Assembly: GCA_033675265.1 (NCBI GenBank)
Contig: JAUJYZ010000601.1
Location: forward strand, 1 to 64,000
Origin: Actinostola sp. cb2023
Lineage: Eukaryota > Cnidaria > Anthozoa > Actiniaria > Actinostolidae
Reading direction: 5' to 3'
DNA length: 64,000 bases
A program made the position numbers and the translations under genes. Shown in pieces: positions 1-10,600 of the stretch. The first letter of the stretch is position 1, and every line of letters begins with the position of its first letter. Below the pieces are notes generated by a model. It saw only the letters and a list, made by a program, of their open reading frames with translations. It was not told where the DNA came from and made no database searches.

Positions 1-288
1 TATTTCCTCTCTTTATTCTTGAAATAAATTTTGTCTGTTAATCCAACCAAGATCTGACTTGTGTATAGCTCATTATTTTATCATTTTTCACATGTATTGC
101 TCACACATCTAGCTGTGATCAAATGGCAATGACATTTTTTTATTTGGCACCTTTAGAGTAAATAATACAATAAAATTGTGAATTCACAAAGTATTCACTG
201 ATACATTTTATCATTTTCATTATGATATTGCTTTATCGGCGTTTACAGTAAAGGTTGACTTGACTTGAGATTTTCCTTTCTCTCTCTT
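1..288. other. AT-rich flank without recognised gene
   Basis: AT-rich sequence downstream of the minus-strand gene that ends at 289. I see no exon, terminal repeat or tandem structure. It may hold the 3' UTR of that gene, but no convincing polyadenylation context was identified. Confidence 0.4.
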
Positions 289-1049
289 TTAGAAATAAAT
301 TGCAGTACAACTGCAAAAATTGAAATTTGTTCCAAGATAATCAAGCCTGATCCATCGTAATAACTCTGATACTCTTGATACAGGGACAGAAGCAACACAT
401 GCTCCATGTGGTTCATGCAGATGGCTATCCAGAAATAATATGTTACTCTGTCCATCATGTACAAAAGTGAATGTATTTCCTCTGAAAGTTACAATGATTG
501 CTGATGGAGATGATGCTGATGTACATGTATTCTGAACCATGTTGTTTAGGTAATGTTCTAAGTTACTTGTATGCGGACTGTTATTTTCAGTTGAAAAGTT
601 TACTGGTAGCTCTTGTCCAAGGTTAATTTGACCAATTGTTCCCATTAGCAACCTTGAAGCCATTGGCAGTTGAAGTGTCACTGGCATATGATTAAATGCA
701 TTATCATGTACTGTATTTCCCTCCAGTATTGAAGAAACTATTAAATTAAACCATGCTGGCGACAATTGAGTCTGAATATTCAAAAGAGTCTTTTTTACAT
801 GGTACTTGTAGGCCATTAAGAGAGCAATAAGTGCACATGCTGTACTTCCATTTCTTCCATTAATTGTTGACTGTGATATTTGATGGGGAAATAACCACAA
901 CTGCACTGAATTTTTTTTGTCATATGTGATATGATGCACCACCTGCTGCTGTGACTGGTTACTAGTAGCTGGTGTTCTTTGAGAACGTTGTGCCTGATTT
1001 TTGATTAGCTGTTGATTTTTGTAACTTTGTGATAGGCTGGTTTGGGGTA
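289..1049 (-). CDS. Exon 6: possible Cys/His peptidase-like C-terminal exon
   Basis: About 250 codons ending in TAA at 289-291. After a Gln/Ser-rich linker comes GRNGSTACALIALLMA, a Gly-Ser/Thr-x-Cys start of a hydrophobic helix. About 160 residues later comes FLDSHLHEPHGA, with Asp and His after a beta-like FTFVHDG segment. A Cys before a helix and a distal His/Asp is the layout of papain-fold peptidases. This is an inference from motif order only; no family was identified. The acceptor was chosen as TTGTCAG at 1050 because a stop lies in frame shortly upstream. Confidence 0.5.
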
Positions 1050-3773
1050 CTGACAATATGGAAATCATCCAACATTTTCACAATTAATTGGGACTCCTAT
1101 TCAAAAATAGAAATGTTTTTGGTTAATCAGTTTGTTTTTATATCATAACAATCCTGAGGTTGAGTGACAACATGTCATGTACATTACATGATGTTAGCAT
1201 AGCATGCTAGTTGTCTTTTAAGTATATATATTTTTTCACTTTTTCACAACTTAATGCTGACTTTTCCTATTTGGTTATCAACATTGCAATAATGCTCCTT
1301 TGCCATTTTTTCTCTTTCATAATCAATAGTTCTTCTATGGACAGAGTCCCCAAATATAACACCTGCTGCTTGTCCAGTCCTTGACAGTCCATGCTGTGCC
1401 AGGAAGATTCCACAATCTCTTTGCAATTGATTGGTTTTCTGTGACCTACAGAAATAATAATATTATTCGGTAAAAAGCACTGTGAAGATTGACAGAATTA
1501 AGAAGTCACACTCTCTGCCTTGTCTAACACATATATATACTCATTTCAGATTACATTAGTCTTTGATCTGCATCACATAACTGTGATAATGTATTACATA
1601 ACCGCATTATTTTTTTGTTAATTATTTGTATAATGTACATGTACATATGGTACAAATAAATGTACATATTTGTACAGTATAAATAAAGCTGTTTTCAAGT
1701 ACCCAATTAGCCAATTTTCTATATCTATCCCAGGGGCGTAGCCAGGATTTTCCATTGGGGGTCACACTCCATCGTTCACCATCATATCCCCCTCTCCCCT
1801 CCTCAAACATATAAATTTAAAGAGTAGACCAAGAGGAAGGGGGGTGGCGGGCAGCTTGGGACCTGTCCCCCTGTCTACGCCCCTGCATCCTATTCATGCT
1901 CACCTGAAATATGCCAAAATATGAAGTAAGGCAACTGTTCTTTGTTCTTGAGTTTCTCTTCTGGCCTTTAGAAGTCTTGTATCATCACGTGTTATTGAGT
2001 GAAGCAGCATATCAAACAGCCCAGGTGCATTCTGCTCAGCAAAGGCTCTCGTTACTGATATATGGTACAGTTGATGTCCCTGTTGTGCATAATGATTGTA
2101 TAAGGCCATTTGGAATCTTGCTACTAGCTGTTCAAAGTCATCCTCTGTAAGAATAAAGTGGTATAATAATAATAACTTATTTATACACGATAAATTGAGG
2201 TCGTGTAGAGTGCAGACAATAAAAGCATGAAATATATTAGTACTGACTTAGAAATAATTATTAGTACCTGTAAATAGGATTTGTGAAACAATAGAAAACA
2301 AAGGATTTTTCACTATTTAGTACTATTTAGTTACAGGTAGTAAGTTATTTCACACTTATTGTTTGCACTCTAAAACATAAATGTAAAATAACACAGAAAT
2401 ATGTACAAATAATTACTAGCCCCCTTTCCTTCCTCACATTATTAATGGCCCCAAAGCCTCCCCTTACTCCCCCCTTCCCTCCCCTTTCCTTCCTCACCCC
2501 AGTCCCTTCCAAACCCTCGGAAAGCCAGCACATGCTATGTGTAAAACAGTGCTCGTGTATTTTACCTCGAATGCCATCAAGTTTTTTTAGCTCAGCAGAC
2601 ATTCTTTCCCAGACTCCAGGATCTATTAATACTTGACCATCATCAGTAAGTGTTATTTTTCCAAACTTAGTATCCACAACATTTAATTCTTCTTCAAGAA
2701 TTCCAAGGGGCATCGATCTCACCATGTGGTTGAAAAGACAACGAAAATGACTCTGAATGCGTTCGATTGCATCTTCTAGTTCTTCTCTATTCATGTTAGC
2801 CTCTTGATATTGTGTTCTTGCATTTTGAAGATCTTCCAAAAGCGTTTGTAATGGAGAGCACCTGAACTCAAAAATCTGTTGAAGTCCCGGGTTGAGCACA
2901 GAAAGAAGAATGTTCAGTAAGCTTACTTACATTGTAAGCTTATAAACTTAAAGGTAATTATTTGATAATGGAATTATTTTACCTCTCTCAACTTTATTTC
3001 AGGAGATGAAAGATTCTGCTTCGCTTGAGATTTCTAAAGAAATAGTGTTTTGTTAATTTAAGTCTATTGAATAATTCTGAAGACACAGTTTTGATAGGTA
3101 AGCGTAAGAGGCAAGTCTTTTAGCGGCATTTCAATCGTTTTCTTCGGAAATCTTTATTTAATATAAAAAAGTTTATTTTCACTCTTTTCCATGAATGAAA
3201 TCCTGAATGGAATGAATGAAATCCCGACTTATGTTTTTAAAATCGTCCGCGAGAATTTACGAATTCAGTTATTATTATTTTTACTTCGACGAAGGCCGAA
3301 AAGGCTCGAAACGTCAACTTATTATTATTATTAACTTAAGTTCATACCTTTCTTCTCTTCGTTGGTTTGTTGCTTTCTCCCAGCTCCAGCTCTGCTCTTT
3401 GTTGACATTTATTACACCACCGTGTTCCTGAACGATAATCATTGACGTTTTTTCCAGCCTCATCTAAAATACTGTACATTCTTGTAGGGATGGGGTATCG
3501 ATGAAGTGACTTGCCATGCCCCCATGTCGAAGGACAACAACATCTTTGGTCGCTCTTTAAGATTTCTTTTCTGTGGTAAAGACAGACTTTACTTCCAACC
3601 GGAACTCCACCAGCGCGAGCAAGATTGCTGTCACAAACTTGTAGCTCACCAAAACATTTTCCCTTGCTTCGTGTCCGTGACGAACAAATACATTTCGCAT
3701 CGTCATTCCCAGCGTACACAATTTGTACAACAATTACTATTACCAACAGCAACCGGATGAAAGCCGTGAACAT
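289..3773 (-). CDS. Six-exon gene of unknown function (Cys-rich N-terminus, possible peptidase-like C-terminus)
   Basis: Proposed exons in transcript order: 3348-3773, 2983-3033, 2566-2875, 1904-2144, 1262-1445 and 289-1049. The first five have AG acceptors and GT donors and keep one frame across the joins (phases 0, 0, 1, 2), which is good evidence for a real gene. The donor of exon 5 (GTCAGC) is weak. Its phase does not match the acceptor I chose for exon 6, so a small exon may be missing there. The start is the first ATG in the open frame, at 3771-3773; further upstream the frame holds only non-ATG codons. I do not recognise the family. The mix of Cys/His-rich, helical and possible peptidase-like parts is also seen in transposon-derived genes, so a domesticated or decaying element is a real alternative. 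An NRF-1-like site lies about 230 bp upstream. Confidence 0.6.
1262..1445 (-). CDS. Exon 5 of the unknown gene
   Basis: Encodes DCGIFLAQHGLSRTGQAAG, then a basic and acidic segment (HRRTIDYEREKMAKEH). The phase on entry matches exon 4. This type of sequence is common in transposon-derived proteins of invertebrates, but that is an impression, not a match. The exit donor is uncertain. Confidence 0.45.
1731..1885. mobile_element. 155-bp MITE with CAGGGGCGTAG ends
   Basis: Ends CAGGGGCGTAGCC and CTACGCCCCTG are inverted. It sits in the intron between exons 4 and 5 of the unknown gene. The ends resemble those of the elements at 43989-44142 and 46792-47296. I could not settle a target-site duplication. 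A hAT-like affiliation is a guess from the CAGGG-type ends. Confidence 0.65.
1904..2144 (-). CDS. Exon 4 of the unknown gene
   Basis: 241 bp, acceptor TTACAG, donor GTGAGC, phase 1 in and phase 2 out. It encodes EDDFEQLVARFQMALYNHYA and then a mostly helical stretch ending in LLHILAYFR. The clean splice sites and the absence of stops support coding. The following intron holds a 155-bp MITE at 1731-1885. Confidence 0.55.
2566..2875 (-). CDS. Exon 3: charged helical exon
   Basis: 310 bp, acceptor CAACAG, donor GTAAAA, phase 0 in and phase 1 out. The product is rich in Glu, Arg, Gln and Leu (for example LLEDLQNARTQYQ and REELEDAIERIQ), a likely coiled coil of about 45 residues, followed by a more compact part (ITLTDDGQVLIDPG). 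It probably mediates oligomerisation. No family is recognised. Confidence 0.55.
2983..3033 (-). CDS. Exon 2: 17-codon linker exon
   Basis: 51 bp, phase 0 on both sides, with acceptor TTTAG and donor GTAAAA. It encodes a polar linker (KSQAKQNLSSPEIKLRE). It is supported only by frame continuity between exons 1 and 3. Confidence 0.45.
3348..3773 (-). CDS. Exon 1: hydrophobic leader and Cys/His-rich segment
   Basis: 142 codons. Residues 1-18 (MFTAFIRLLLVIVIVV and following) form a hydrophobic leader compatible with a signal peptide. Next come a CxC pair (AKCICSS), spaced single Cys residues, a CCCP motif and a CxxC pair (WCNKCQQR), the pattern of a structural zinc-binding or disulfide-rich segment. 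The exon ends in a basic KPTKRRK run that resembles a nuclear localisation signal, which conflicts with secretion; the hydrophobic start may then be accidental. The donor at 3347 is GTATGA. Function unknown. Confidence 0.55.
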
Positions 3774-4648
3774 TATTTTCAAAGCGTGTTTTCGCTTTCC
3801 TCGCCAAAAAAATATACGACTCGTCAACTCTCGAAATGTAAAAAAAATATTGAATAAACTGTAATGAAAATATTTCGTTTTAGTTTTGTTTTATATGCTT
3901 AAGTTTTGAAATTTGGCGACCTTGGTCGAAATTTTTTCAAAAATCGCGGGAAAATCTTAAGAAACGACTCATTTCCGAGCGGGTTTACGACGTCATTTCC
4001 GCGCATGCGCAGACGTTTTTCACCAGTGTCCCCACGGGCCTGTAGCGTACAACGACTTCGGCTCTTCGGCTCACGGAAATGTGCACCAGAAAAGAGCGGC
4101 GCACATCAGGCCATGATACGCCATCAGTTTCACACCTTGTTTCAATATACACATTGCTGCGGGCGCGTCTCGCAGGACGTACACAGGGATCCCAACATTA
4201 TACATTTCTATGCACAGGGAACCCAATATAATACGTATCGCGCACGCGCGCGTGCTCTACCACAGGAAACCCATTAAAAAAAGACGCGCGCATGCAAATA
4301 TATTTTTTTAATAATTATAAATAGCCTCAGAAACAATGGTTGGGCTGCCTGTGCTTTAACTTCAACTTTCCCTCTATTTCGAACTACCTGTGTCGTATAA
4401 ATTACCGCAAAGCTCCGTAAGTAGCGAGGTCATTACGTTCCGATTTAGCTGATCCTTAGGTAACTGTTACTTTCGGGGGATCGTTCAGTTTCGGGGGTCC
4501 GGCGCTACTTTGGGGGGGTCGCTACTTTGGGGGGGTCGCCACTTTCGGAACGTTATGGTAGTGCTACGCCGCCACCTTTCCAGTATGTGTGTGTCAGTAC
4601 TGACGTAGTATTTAAAACCCTTAATGATTATTAAAGTAAATGACATAC
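3774..4648. promoter_or_regulatory. Intergenic region between the unknown gene and gene A, with NRF-1-like palindrome
   Basis: Upstream of the minus-strand start at 3773. A perfect GCGCATGCGC palindrome, the core of the NRF-1 consensus, lies at 4001-4010. Four copies of the dispersed TTGGG-NNN-CCTGTG-type motif (4182, 4213, 4261 on minus-facing sense; 4341 on plus) fall within 170 bp. G-rich direct repeats (CTACTTTGGGGGGGTC) lie at about 4500-4545. No TATA box was recognised. Any 3' UTR of gene A must also be here. Confidence 0.45.
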
Positions 4649-4790
4649 CTTGAGACGAGATGTACACCTCAACACGCATTGATTTCCATCTGTTATACTT
4701 TGTAGGTACAAATCTGATGAATCTCGCTGTTACTGGGTTGGTTAGATCGTGTTTCACTACAGTATTTCTGTTGACGTTACCTTGAAACAA
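4649..4790 (-). CDS. Gene A, second F5/8C domain, C-terminal third
   Basis: 142 bp encoding LFQGNVNRNTVVKHDL, TARFIRFVPTKY and MRVEVYISSQ. It ends in phase 1 at GTATGT. No downstream exon was recognised, so gene A is incomplete at its 3' end or finishes by intron read-through at 4485. Confidence 0.85.
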
Positions 4791-7700
4791 CTGTAGAAAT
4801 ACCAAGCAACAATAGTAACAAATACCTTACTGATATCTGATAAGGATATTATATCATTAGTTTATTATTGATGGGTCTAAATAAAACCTTTTACCTTATC
4901 ATTGCTACCCTCTTGGTAAGCAACAATAGTAACAAATACCTTACTGATATCTGATAAGGATATTATATCATTAGTTTATTATTGATGGGTATAAATAAAA
5001 CCTTTTACCTTATCATTGCTACCCTCTTGGTAAGTAACAATAGTAACAAATACCTTACTGATATCTGATAAGGATATTATATCATTAGTTTATTATTGAT
5101 GGGTATAAATAAAACCTTTTACCTTATCATTGCTACCCTCTTGGTAAGCAACAATAGTAACAAATACCTTACTGATATCTGATAAGGATATTATATCATT
5201 AGTTTATTATTTATGGGTATAAATAAAACCTTTTACCTTATCATTGCTACCCTCTTGGTAAGCAACAATAGTAATAAATACCTTACTGATATCTGATAAG
5301 GATATTATATCATTAGTTTATTATTGATGGGTATCAATAAAACCTTTTACCTTATCATTGCTACCCTCTTGGTAAGTTCTCCATACTGACGCATCTGTAG
5401 AAAATCTCAGTTTGTACTCTGTGACCCATTCCCCGCCATATCCAGAACCTTGTGTTGCCAAACCACAGATGACATGCGCAGTACCAAGGTCGATCTGTAG
5501 GTATTCACGTGGGTCGTTTTCACTTGCTGGCTTCCATCCATACTGGCCATTCAGTCTTGCTTGAGATGGTTGAAAATTCGGAGCACTGCCAGACGTCGAT
5601 GCGGTCATCTGTTTGTCTGGTATGATGGAATTATCGTTAACACCAACGGCACGGCTATTGCTGCAAACTGATGTTAAAGTAATTGGACATTGAATTTCCA
5701 AACAATTCTAAGGTTTGAAGAGCGTACGTTTTATTCACCAGTACTGTGTAGTAAAATATACCAGCAGCAAGATCAAAAATCGTTCTACTTCAACCAAGAT
5801 AAACAATACACACAGCCGGCCCGGGGGGTGGGGGGAGAGGGGAGGTTATTCCCATAAATAGGCTATATAGGTTGTATGTGCCCCCGAAGAGGGTATGGTT
5901 TTGAACCTTCATACAGATCCTATATAAATTGCATATTTTGCATAAATTGCTGCTTTTTCGCCATAAAATAAAATAATATCCGCTTAGCATAACAGCCAGC
6001 GTGTGTACTCAGTTCTGATATTACCAATTTCCAAAGGAATAGTATTTTAAGCTGTCTATATTTCAGTTACAAATCCTTGGAAAGGGTATGAATTTTCAAA
6101 TTTTTCAAAAGTGGGCATAATTTTCTGAGAGAACAGATCAAACTTAACTAGTCTGGAAAGGTTGGTGAACTTCGGCTTAATATTGACGATGCTAGAGGGC
6201 ATCAAATATGTCTATTTCCCCATACAAACTCTGTAAATTTTTGACGCTGTCCAGCCAAACCATAGATTCACTGTAAAATGTTGGCTGGACAACACAATTT
6301 CAAAAGTTTATAATTCCGACAGAATTCGCTCAAATCACATCAAACTTTGCACAGATACTAATTTCAACATGCTGTTTCATGTCATAAATTTAATTTCGTA
6401 ATTGCATTAATTCTAATAAACTCGTTCCCAGTCCCCTGCTCGTTTAGGTAATGGCTATAGTCAGGTTTTCTTCCAAAATATCGCTAGATCAGAACACAGT
6501 TAAAATTGCTCAATTCAGTGCTTAAATATAACTCGGAAGTCAAAGTACTCAGTACCAGTTACTGCCGTAGTTGGTGTTGAACTTGTTGAGTTTGTAATCG
6601 ACACAACTAATAATAATGTAAAAATAAGTAGTTAAAATAATTTCAGTGAAATTCCAAAGTTATAAAACTTGATAATTTTGCTGATCACATTTTAAGTAAG
6701 CCGGTTTTACTGTATTTAGCATGACATACCGTGTGTAGTGGTCGGTGGTGGTGATGTGGTACTTGGAAGAACAGTCGTTGGTGCTAAACAACATAACAAT
6801 ATGCTTTAATTTCCTGACACAACATTCTAAATATAAAATTCCATACATACAACTTTATTTCACATTTGATAAAAATAGTACATAATCAGTATCAGATCAA
6901 AAATATCAGTTAAAATAATTATAAACCTTTCCACGAATCAAACTGAAAACTATGTATAACAAAATAATATGAATATGAATATGAATAATATGTCAAATAA
7001 AAATAATAATGCGCAAAAAATACTAAAAAGCGCCTGCTGCGTCTACACCTCGGTACGTTTGGGAGAATTCTCGAGCAGGTCCAAACATTCGACTACTTCT
7101 CGATTTTTACTTCTCGTGTTTGGATCTGCTCTCGAATTCTCCCAAACATACCTCGCGCGGTTTTCATCAGCGCGTGAAAACACGGAGGATGTGTTTCATT
7201 TGTAAGCTAACTAATTAAGACACGTTAATAAAGTTTATTATTATTATTTTATTTTTATTATTATTATTATTACTTAATTTACAACACTTCAACTTTTCCT
7301 CTATTTCTACCTGTGTCATATAAAGCTAGCTAGCGCTTTTGCTATACGGCCATCTTTCTTATTATTTAAAATCCTTAACGTAAATGACATACCTTGAGAC
7401 GAGACGTACACCTCAACACGCAATCCTTTCCATACGTTATACTTTGTAGGTACAAATCTGATGTATCTCGCTGTTACTGGGTTGGTTAGATCGTGTTTGA
7501 CTACAGTATTTCTGTTGACGTTACCTTGAAACAACTGTAGAAATACCAAGCAACAATAGTAACAAATACCTTACTGATATCTGATAAGGATATTATATCA
7601 TTAGTTTATTATTGATGGGTATAAATAAAACCTTTTACCTTATCATTGCTACCCTCTTGGTAAGCAACAATAGTAACAAATACCTTACTGATATCTGATA

Positions 7701-9900
7701 AGGATATTATATCATTAGTTTATTATTTATGGGTCTAAATAAAACCTTTTACCTTATCATTGCTACCCTCTTGGTAATCAACAATAGTAACAAATACCTT
7801 ACTGATATCTGATAAGGATATTATATCATTAGTTTATTATTTATGGGTATCAGATAAAACCTTTTACATTATCATTGCTAACCTCTTGGTAAGCAACAAT
7901 AGTAACAAATACCTTACTGATATCTGATAAGGATATTATATCATTAGTTTATTATTTATGGGTATAAATAAAACCTTTTACATTATCATTGCTACCCTCT
8001 TGGTAAGTAACAATAGTAACAAATACCTTACTGATATCTGATAAGGATATTATATCATTAGTTTATTATTTATGGGTATCAATAAAACCTTTTACCTTGT
8101 CATTGCTACCCTCTTGGTAAGTAACAATAGTAACAAATACCTTACTGATATCTGATAAGGATATTATATCATTAGTTTATTATTTATGGGTATCAGATAA
8201 AACCTTTTACATTATCATTGCTAACCTCTTGGTAAGCAACAATAGTAACAAATACCTTACTGATATCTGATAAGGATATTATATCATTAGTTTATTATTT
8301 TTGGGTATTAATAAAACCTTTTACCTTGTCATTGCTACCCTCTTGGTAAGTAACAATAGTAACAAATACCTTACTGATATCTGATAAGGATATTATATCA
8401 TTAGTTTTTATTATTTATGGGTATCAATAAAACCTTTTACCTTGTCATTGCTACCCTCTTGGTAAGTAACAATAGTAACAAATACCTTACTGATATCTGA
8501 TAAGGATATTATATCATTAGTTTATTATTTTTGGGTATTAATAAAACCTTTTACCTTATCATTGCTACCCTCTTGGTAAGCAACAATAGCCGACAAATAC
8601 CTTACTGATATCTGATAAGGATATTATATCATTAGTTTATTATTGATGGGTATCAATAAAACCTTTTACCTTATCATTGCTACCCTCTTGGTAAGTTCTC
8701 CATACTGACGCATCTGTAGAAAAACTCAGTTTGTACTCTTTGACCCACTCACTGATTCCCGCAGAGCCTTGTGTTGCCACACCACAGATGACATGCGCAG
8801 TACCAAGGTCGATCTGTAGGTAGTCACGTGGGTCGTTCATGGTTGCTGGTGTCCATCTATATTTTCCATTCAGTCTTGCTTGATATGGTTTATATTTATA
8901 ATAATTGTAATACGTCGATGTAGCGGTCATCTGTTTGTCTGGTATGATGGACTTATCGCTAACACCAACGGCACGGCTATCGCTGCAAACTAATGTTAAC
9001 AACAGTGTCTTATAATTAATGCAACTCAGCTGTTTCAGACGATACCCATGCAAGACAGTATCCATCCTTTGAACATCACAGATTATATGTTCAAATCTAA
9101 TATACATAATATCACACTGAAAATACAACGCGCACTCTACAAGACGACTAGGATATTTACTGATGTTAACGACAGTGTCTTATAATTAATGCAACTCAGC
9201 TGTTTCAGACGATACCCATGCAAGACAGTATCCATCCTTTGAGCATCACAGATTATGTTCAAATCTAACATACATAATATCACACTGAAAATAAAACGCG
9301 CGCACTATAAGACGCCTAGGATATTTACTGGAAAGTAATAGGACATTGAATTGCCAACAATTCTAAGGTTTGAATAGCGTACGTTTTAATCACCAGTACT
9401 GTGTACTAAAATATACCAGCAGCAAGATCAACAATCGTTCTACTTCAGTCAAAGTGTTCAGCGGTTTCATCAGCGCCCAATAATCAATGTAACTAGTCAG
9501 GTTTTCTTCCAAAATATCGTCTGCAGGTCAGAACACAGTTGTCCAGAATCTGTCATCTCTATTTGCAGCAGTTTGTTACTATTCATTTTTATTGAACGTT
9601 TAGTTCTCAAGTCAATGGTCATGAAGTACACTCAAACACGTAATCAGATGAACTATTTCAATAGAAGTTTAGAATTCTGAAGAAGGATTATTCAAAAATA
9701 ATCATTTTTGCTCATTGTTACTTTAAAACATTCACGAATTACACGAAGCGATAACGAGGACTAAAAACAAGACAAAATAAACAAACAAACAAAAATATCA
9801 ACAAAAATGAAAGAATATACAAAAACCTACCTGAGTTCGTCAAGCCATAGGAAAACCTTGTCATAAGAAGAACACAAATAGTGAACAGAGAACACTCCAT
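4649..9900 (-). CDS. Gene A: secreted or surface protein with signal peptide and two F5/8 type C domains
   Basis: Exons in transcript order: 9831-9900 (signal peptide, 23 codons plus 1 nt), 8670-8989 with 7393-7534 (first F5/8C domain), and 5351-5667 with 4649-4790 (second F5/8C domain). Intron phases run 1, 0, 1, 0, so each domain is a phase-1 module split internally by a phase-0 intron. All joins keep frame. F5/8C (discoidin) domains usually bind carbohydrate, phospholipid or matrix, which suggests an extracellular adhesion or recognition role. The last exon ends in a GTATGT donor with no recognised exon beyond it before the next gene. The C-terminus is therefore unknown; reading through the donor would end at 4485. 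The two domains arose by tandem duplication that included flanking intron. Confidence 0.8.
4791..5350. repeat. 114-bp tandem array (about 5 units) filling the intron of the second F5/8C domain
   Basis: Units repeat at exactly 114 bp (for example 4807, 4921, 5035, 5149, 5263). In minus-strand sense each unit carries about 26 nt of the end of the upstream exon (coding for YQEGSNDK), the GTAAAA donor and about 88 nt of intron. The intron is little more than the array. Units are nearly identical to one another and to those at 7535-8669. Confidence 0.95.
5351..5667 (-). CDS. Gene A, second F5/8C domain, N-terminal two thirds
   Basis: 317 bp, phase 1 in and 0 out, encoding CSNSRAVGVNDNSIIPDKQM, YLQIDLGTAHVICGLATQG and WVTEYKLRFSTD, ending YQEGSNDK. 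It is clearly related to the first domain, with differences concentrated in the N-terminal loop (SGSAPNFQPSQ against YYNYYKYKPYQ). Such loops form the ligand-facing spikes in known F5/8C structures, so ligand choice may differ. Confidence 0.88.
5668..7392. other. Intron between the two F5/8C domains, partly a duplicate of the intron before domain 1
   Basis: The first part (about 5680-5790) matches 9330-9430 upstream of domain 1, and a stretch near 6465 matches 9495. The domain duplication therefore carried flanking intron. A G-rich tract with quadruplex potential lies at 5822-5848 and an inverted repeat at 7052-7152. No exon was recognised. Confidence 0.6.
7052..7152. mobile_element. 101-bp inverted-repeat element
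   Basis: Arms of about 36 nt (GGTACGTTTGGGAGAATTCT and its inverted partner ending ATTCTCCCAAACATACC) enclose a short loop. It is a MITE-like hairpin in the gene A intron. No target duplication was established. Confidence 0.6.
7393..7534 (-). CDS. Gene A, first F5/8C domain, C-terminal third
   Basis: 142 bp, acceptor TTCTACAG. It encodes LFQGNVNRNTVVKHDL, TARYIRFVPTKY and LRVEVYVSSQ, the closing strands of an F5/8C domain. Together with 8670-8989 the domain has about 153 residues, normal for the family. The closing Cys usual after VEVY is not seen in this exon. Confidence 0.88.
7535..8669. repeat. 114-bp tandem array (10 units) filling the intron of the first F5/8C domain
   Basis: Same unit as 4791-5350, with ten copies in 1135 bp. 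Each unit repeats the exon edge and GTAAAA donor on the minus strand. Some units share point variants (for example a TTACATTATCATTGCTAACC form in alternate units), suggesting multi-unit duplications. An in-frame stop follows soon after each copied donor, so intron retention would truncate the domain. Confidence 0.95.
8670..8989 (-). CDS. Gene A, first F5/8C domain, N-terminal two thirds
   Basis: 320 bp, phase 1 in and phase 0 out. It begins with the Cys that opens F5/8C domains (CSDSRAVGVSDKSIIPDKQM) and continues through QARLN, YLQIDLGTAHVICGVATQG and WVKEYKLSFSTD, all hallmarks of the fold. It ends in YQEGSNDK at a GTAAAA donor. This 3' edge is the part copied in the 114-bp array of the following intron. 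Confidence 0.88.
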
Positions 9901-10600
9901 GGTATTGTACGAACGGTGTGTGTCACGTCTGTAATCTTTTAAACGAAACAGCACAATGCTTATCTGAGAGCTGACAAAGTCTACCACATCCCAAGATAAA
10001 CATTCATCTCATTGGTAGAACTGTTTGTCAAACTGTTACGAGATCTTTACAGCTATTTCGTTGTTCTGAACGTCATGTCACAGAGGCCAAACCATGTCTC
10101 TGTTTCACTTTCCTACAATACGGACATCGATGTTTTCTGAAATGAGATGCACGTTTAGATATGCCTCTTGACGTGATTCAATATCGGCAGCGGAAATAAC
10201 ATTTGACTGTTGGTTTCACTTCAACAGACGAAAACTTCCTAGTTTCCAGGCCTTTATTCGAGGTCAGGGAAGTACTCAATCGAAAATGAATGTATTTTAA
10301 GCATCGGCTCCAGTATATGCGCTTCAATGGCGGGATTTCAGTTCATTTGGACTTTGTTTCTTACGCGTTCAGTGTGTGACCAGAAGTCCATAACTATAGA
10401 TGTCTCACATAAACCCATAGTTGACGATACGTTTTAGACATGAATGGCCATTAATTCCACAGCGTTATTGATGAGACAATCCTTTATTTAGAGTTTGTTT
10501 TGATATTTTTCCATGTTCTGGGTGTTTTAATTTGACAACCTTCAGTGGATTTTGTTTTGACAACTGTGAAGACACTTCGCAACTGACAATGTGGTCGAAC
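9340..10600. promoter_or_regulatory. 5' region of gene A, duplicated at gene B
   Basis: Covers first-intron sequence, the signal exon and several hundred bases upstream. The block is closely matched by about 28330-28605 plus 30350-31170 at gene B, including the stretch at 10040-10150. The shared upstream part is the likely promoter of both genes. I recognise no TATA box and no defined factor site. Confidence 0.55.
9831..9900 (-). CDS. Gene A exon 1: signal peptide
   Basis: ATG at 9898-9900 starts MECSLFTICVLLMTRFSYGL, a short n-region, a hydrophobic core and a small-residue exit, a typical secretory signal. The exon ends in phase 1 at a GTAGGT donor. Nearly the same exon starts gene B at 30524-30593. 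It joins in frame to Val-Cys-Ser of the first F5/8C exon. Confidence 0.8.

Noticed and set aside
1731..1885. 8-bp hAT target duplication
   Set aside because: The flanks (CTATCC and CATCCT) do not align as an 8-bp repeat, so the superfamily is left open.
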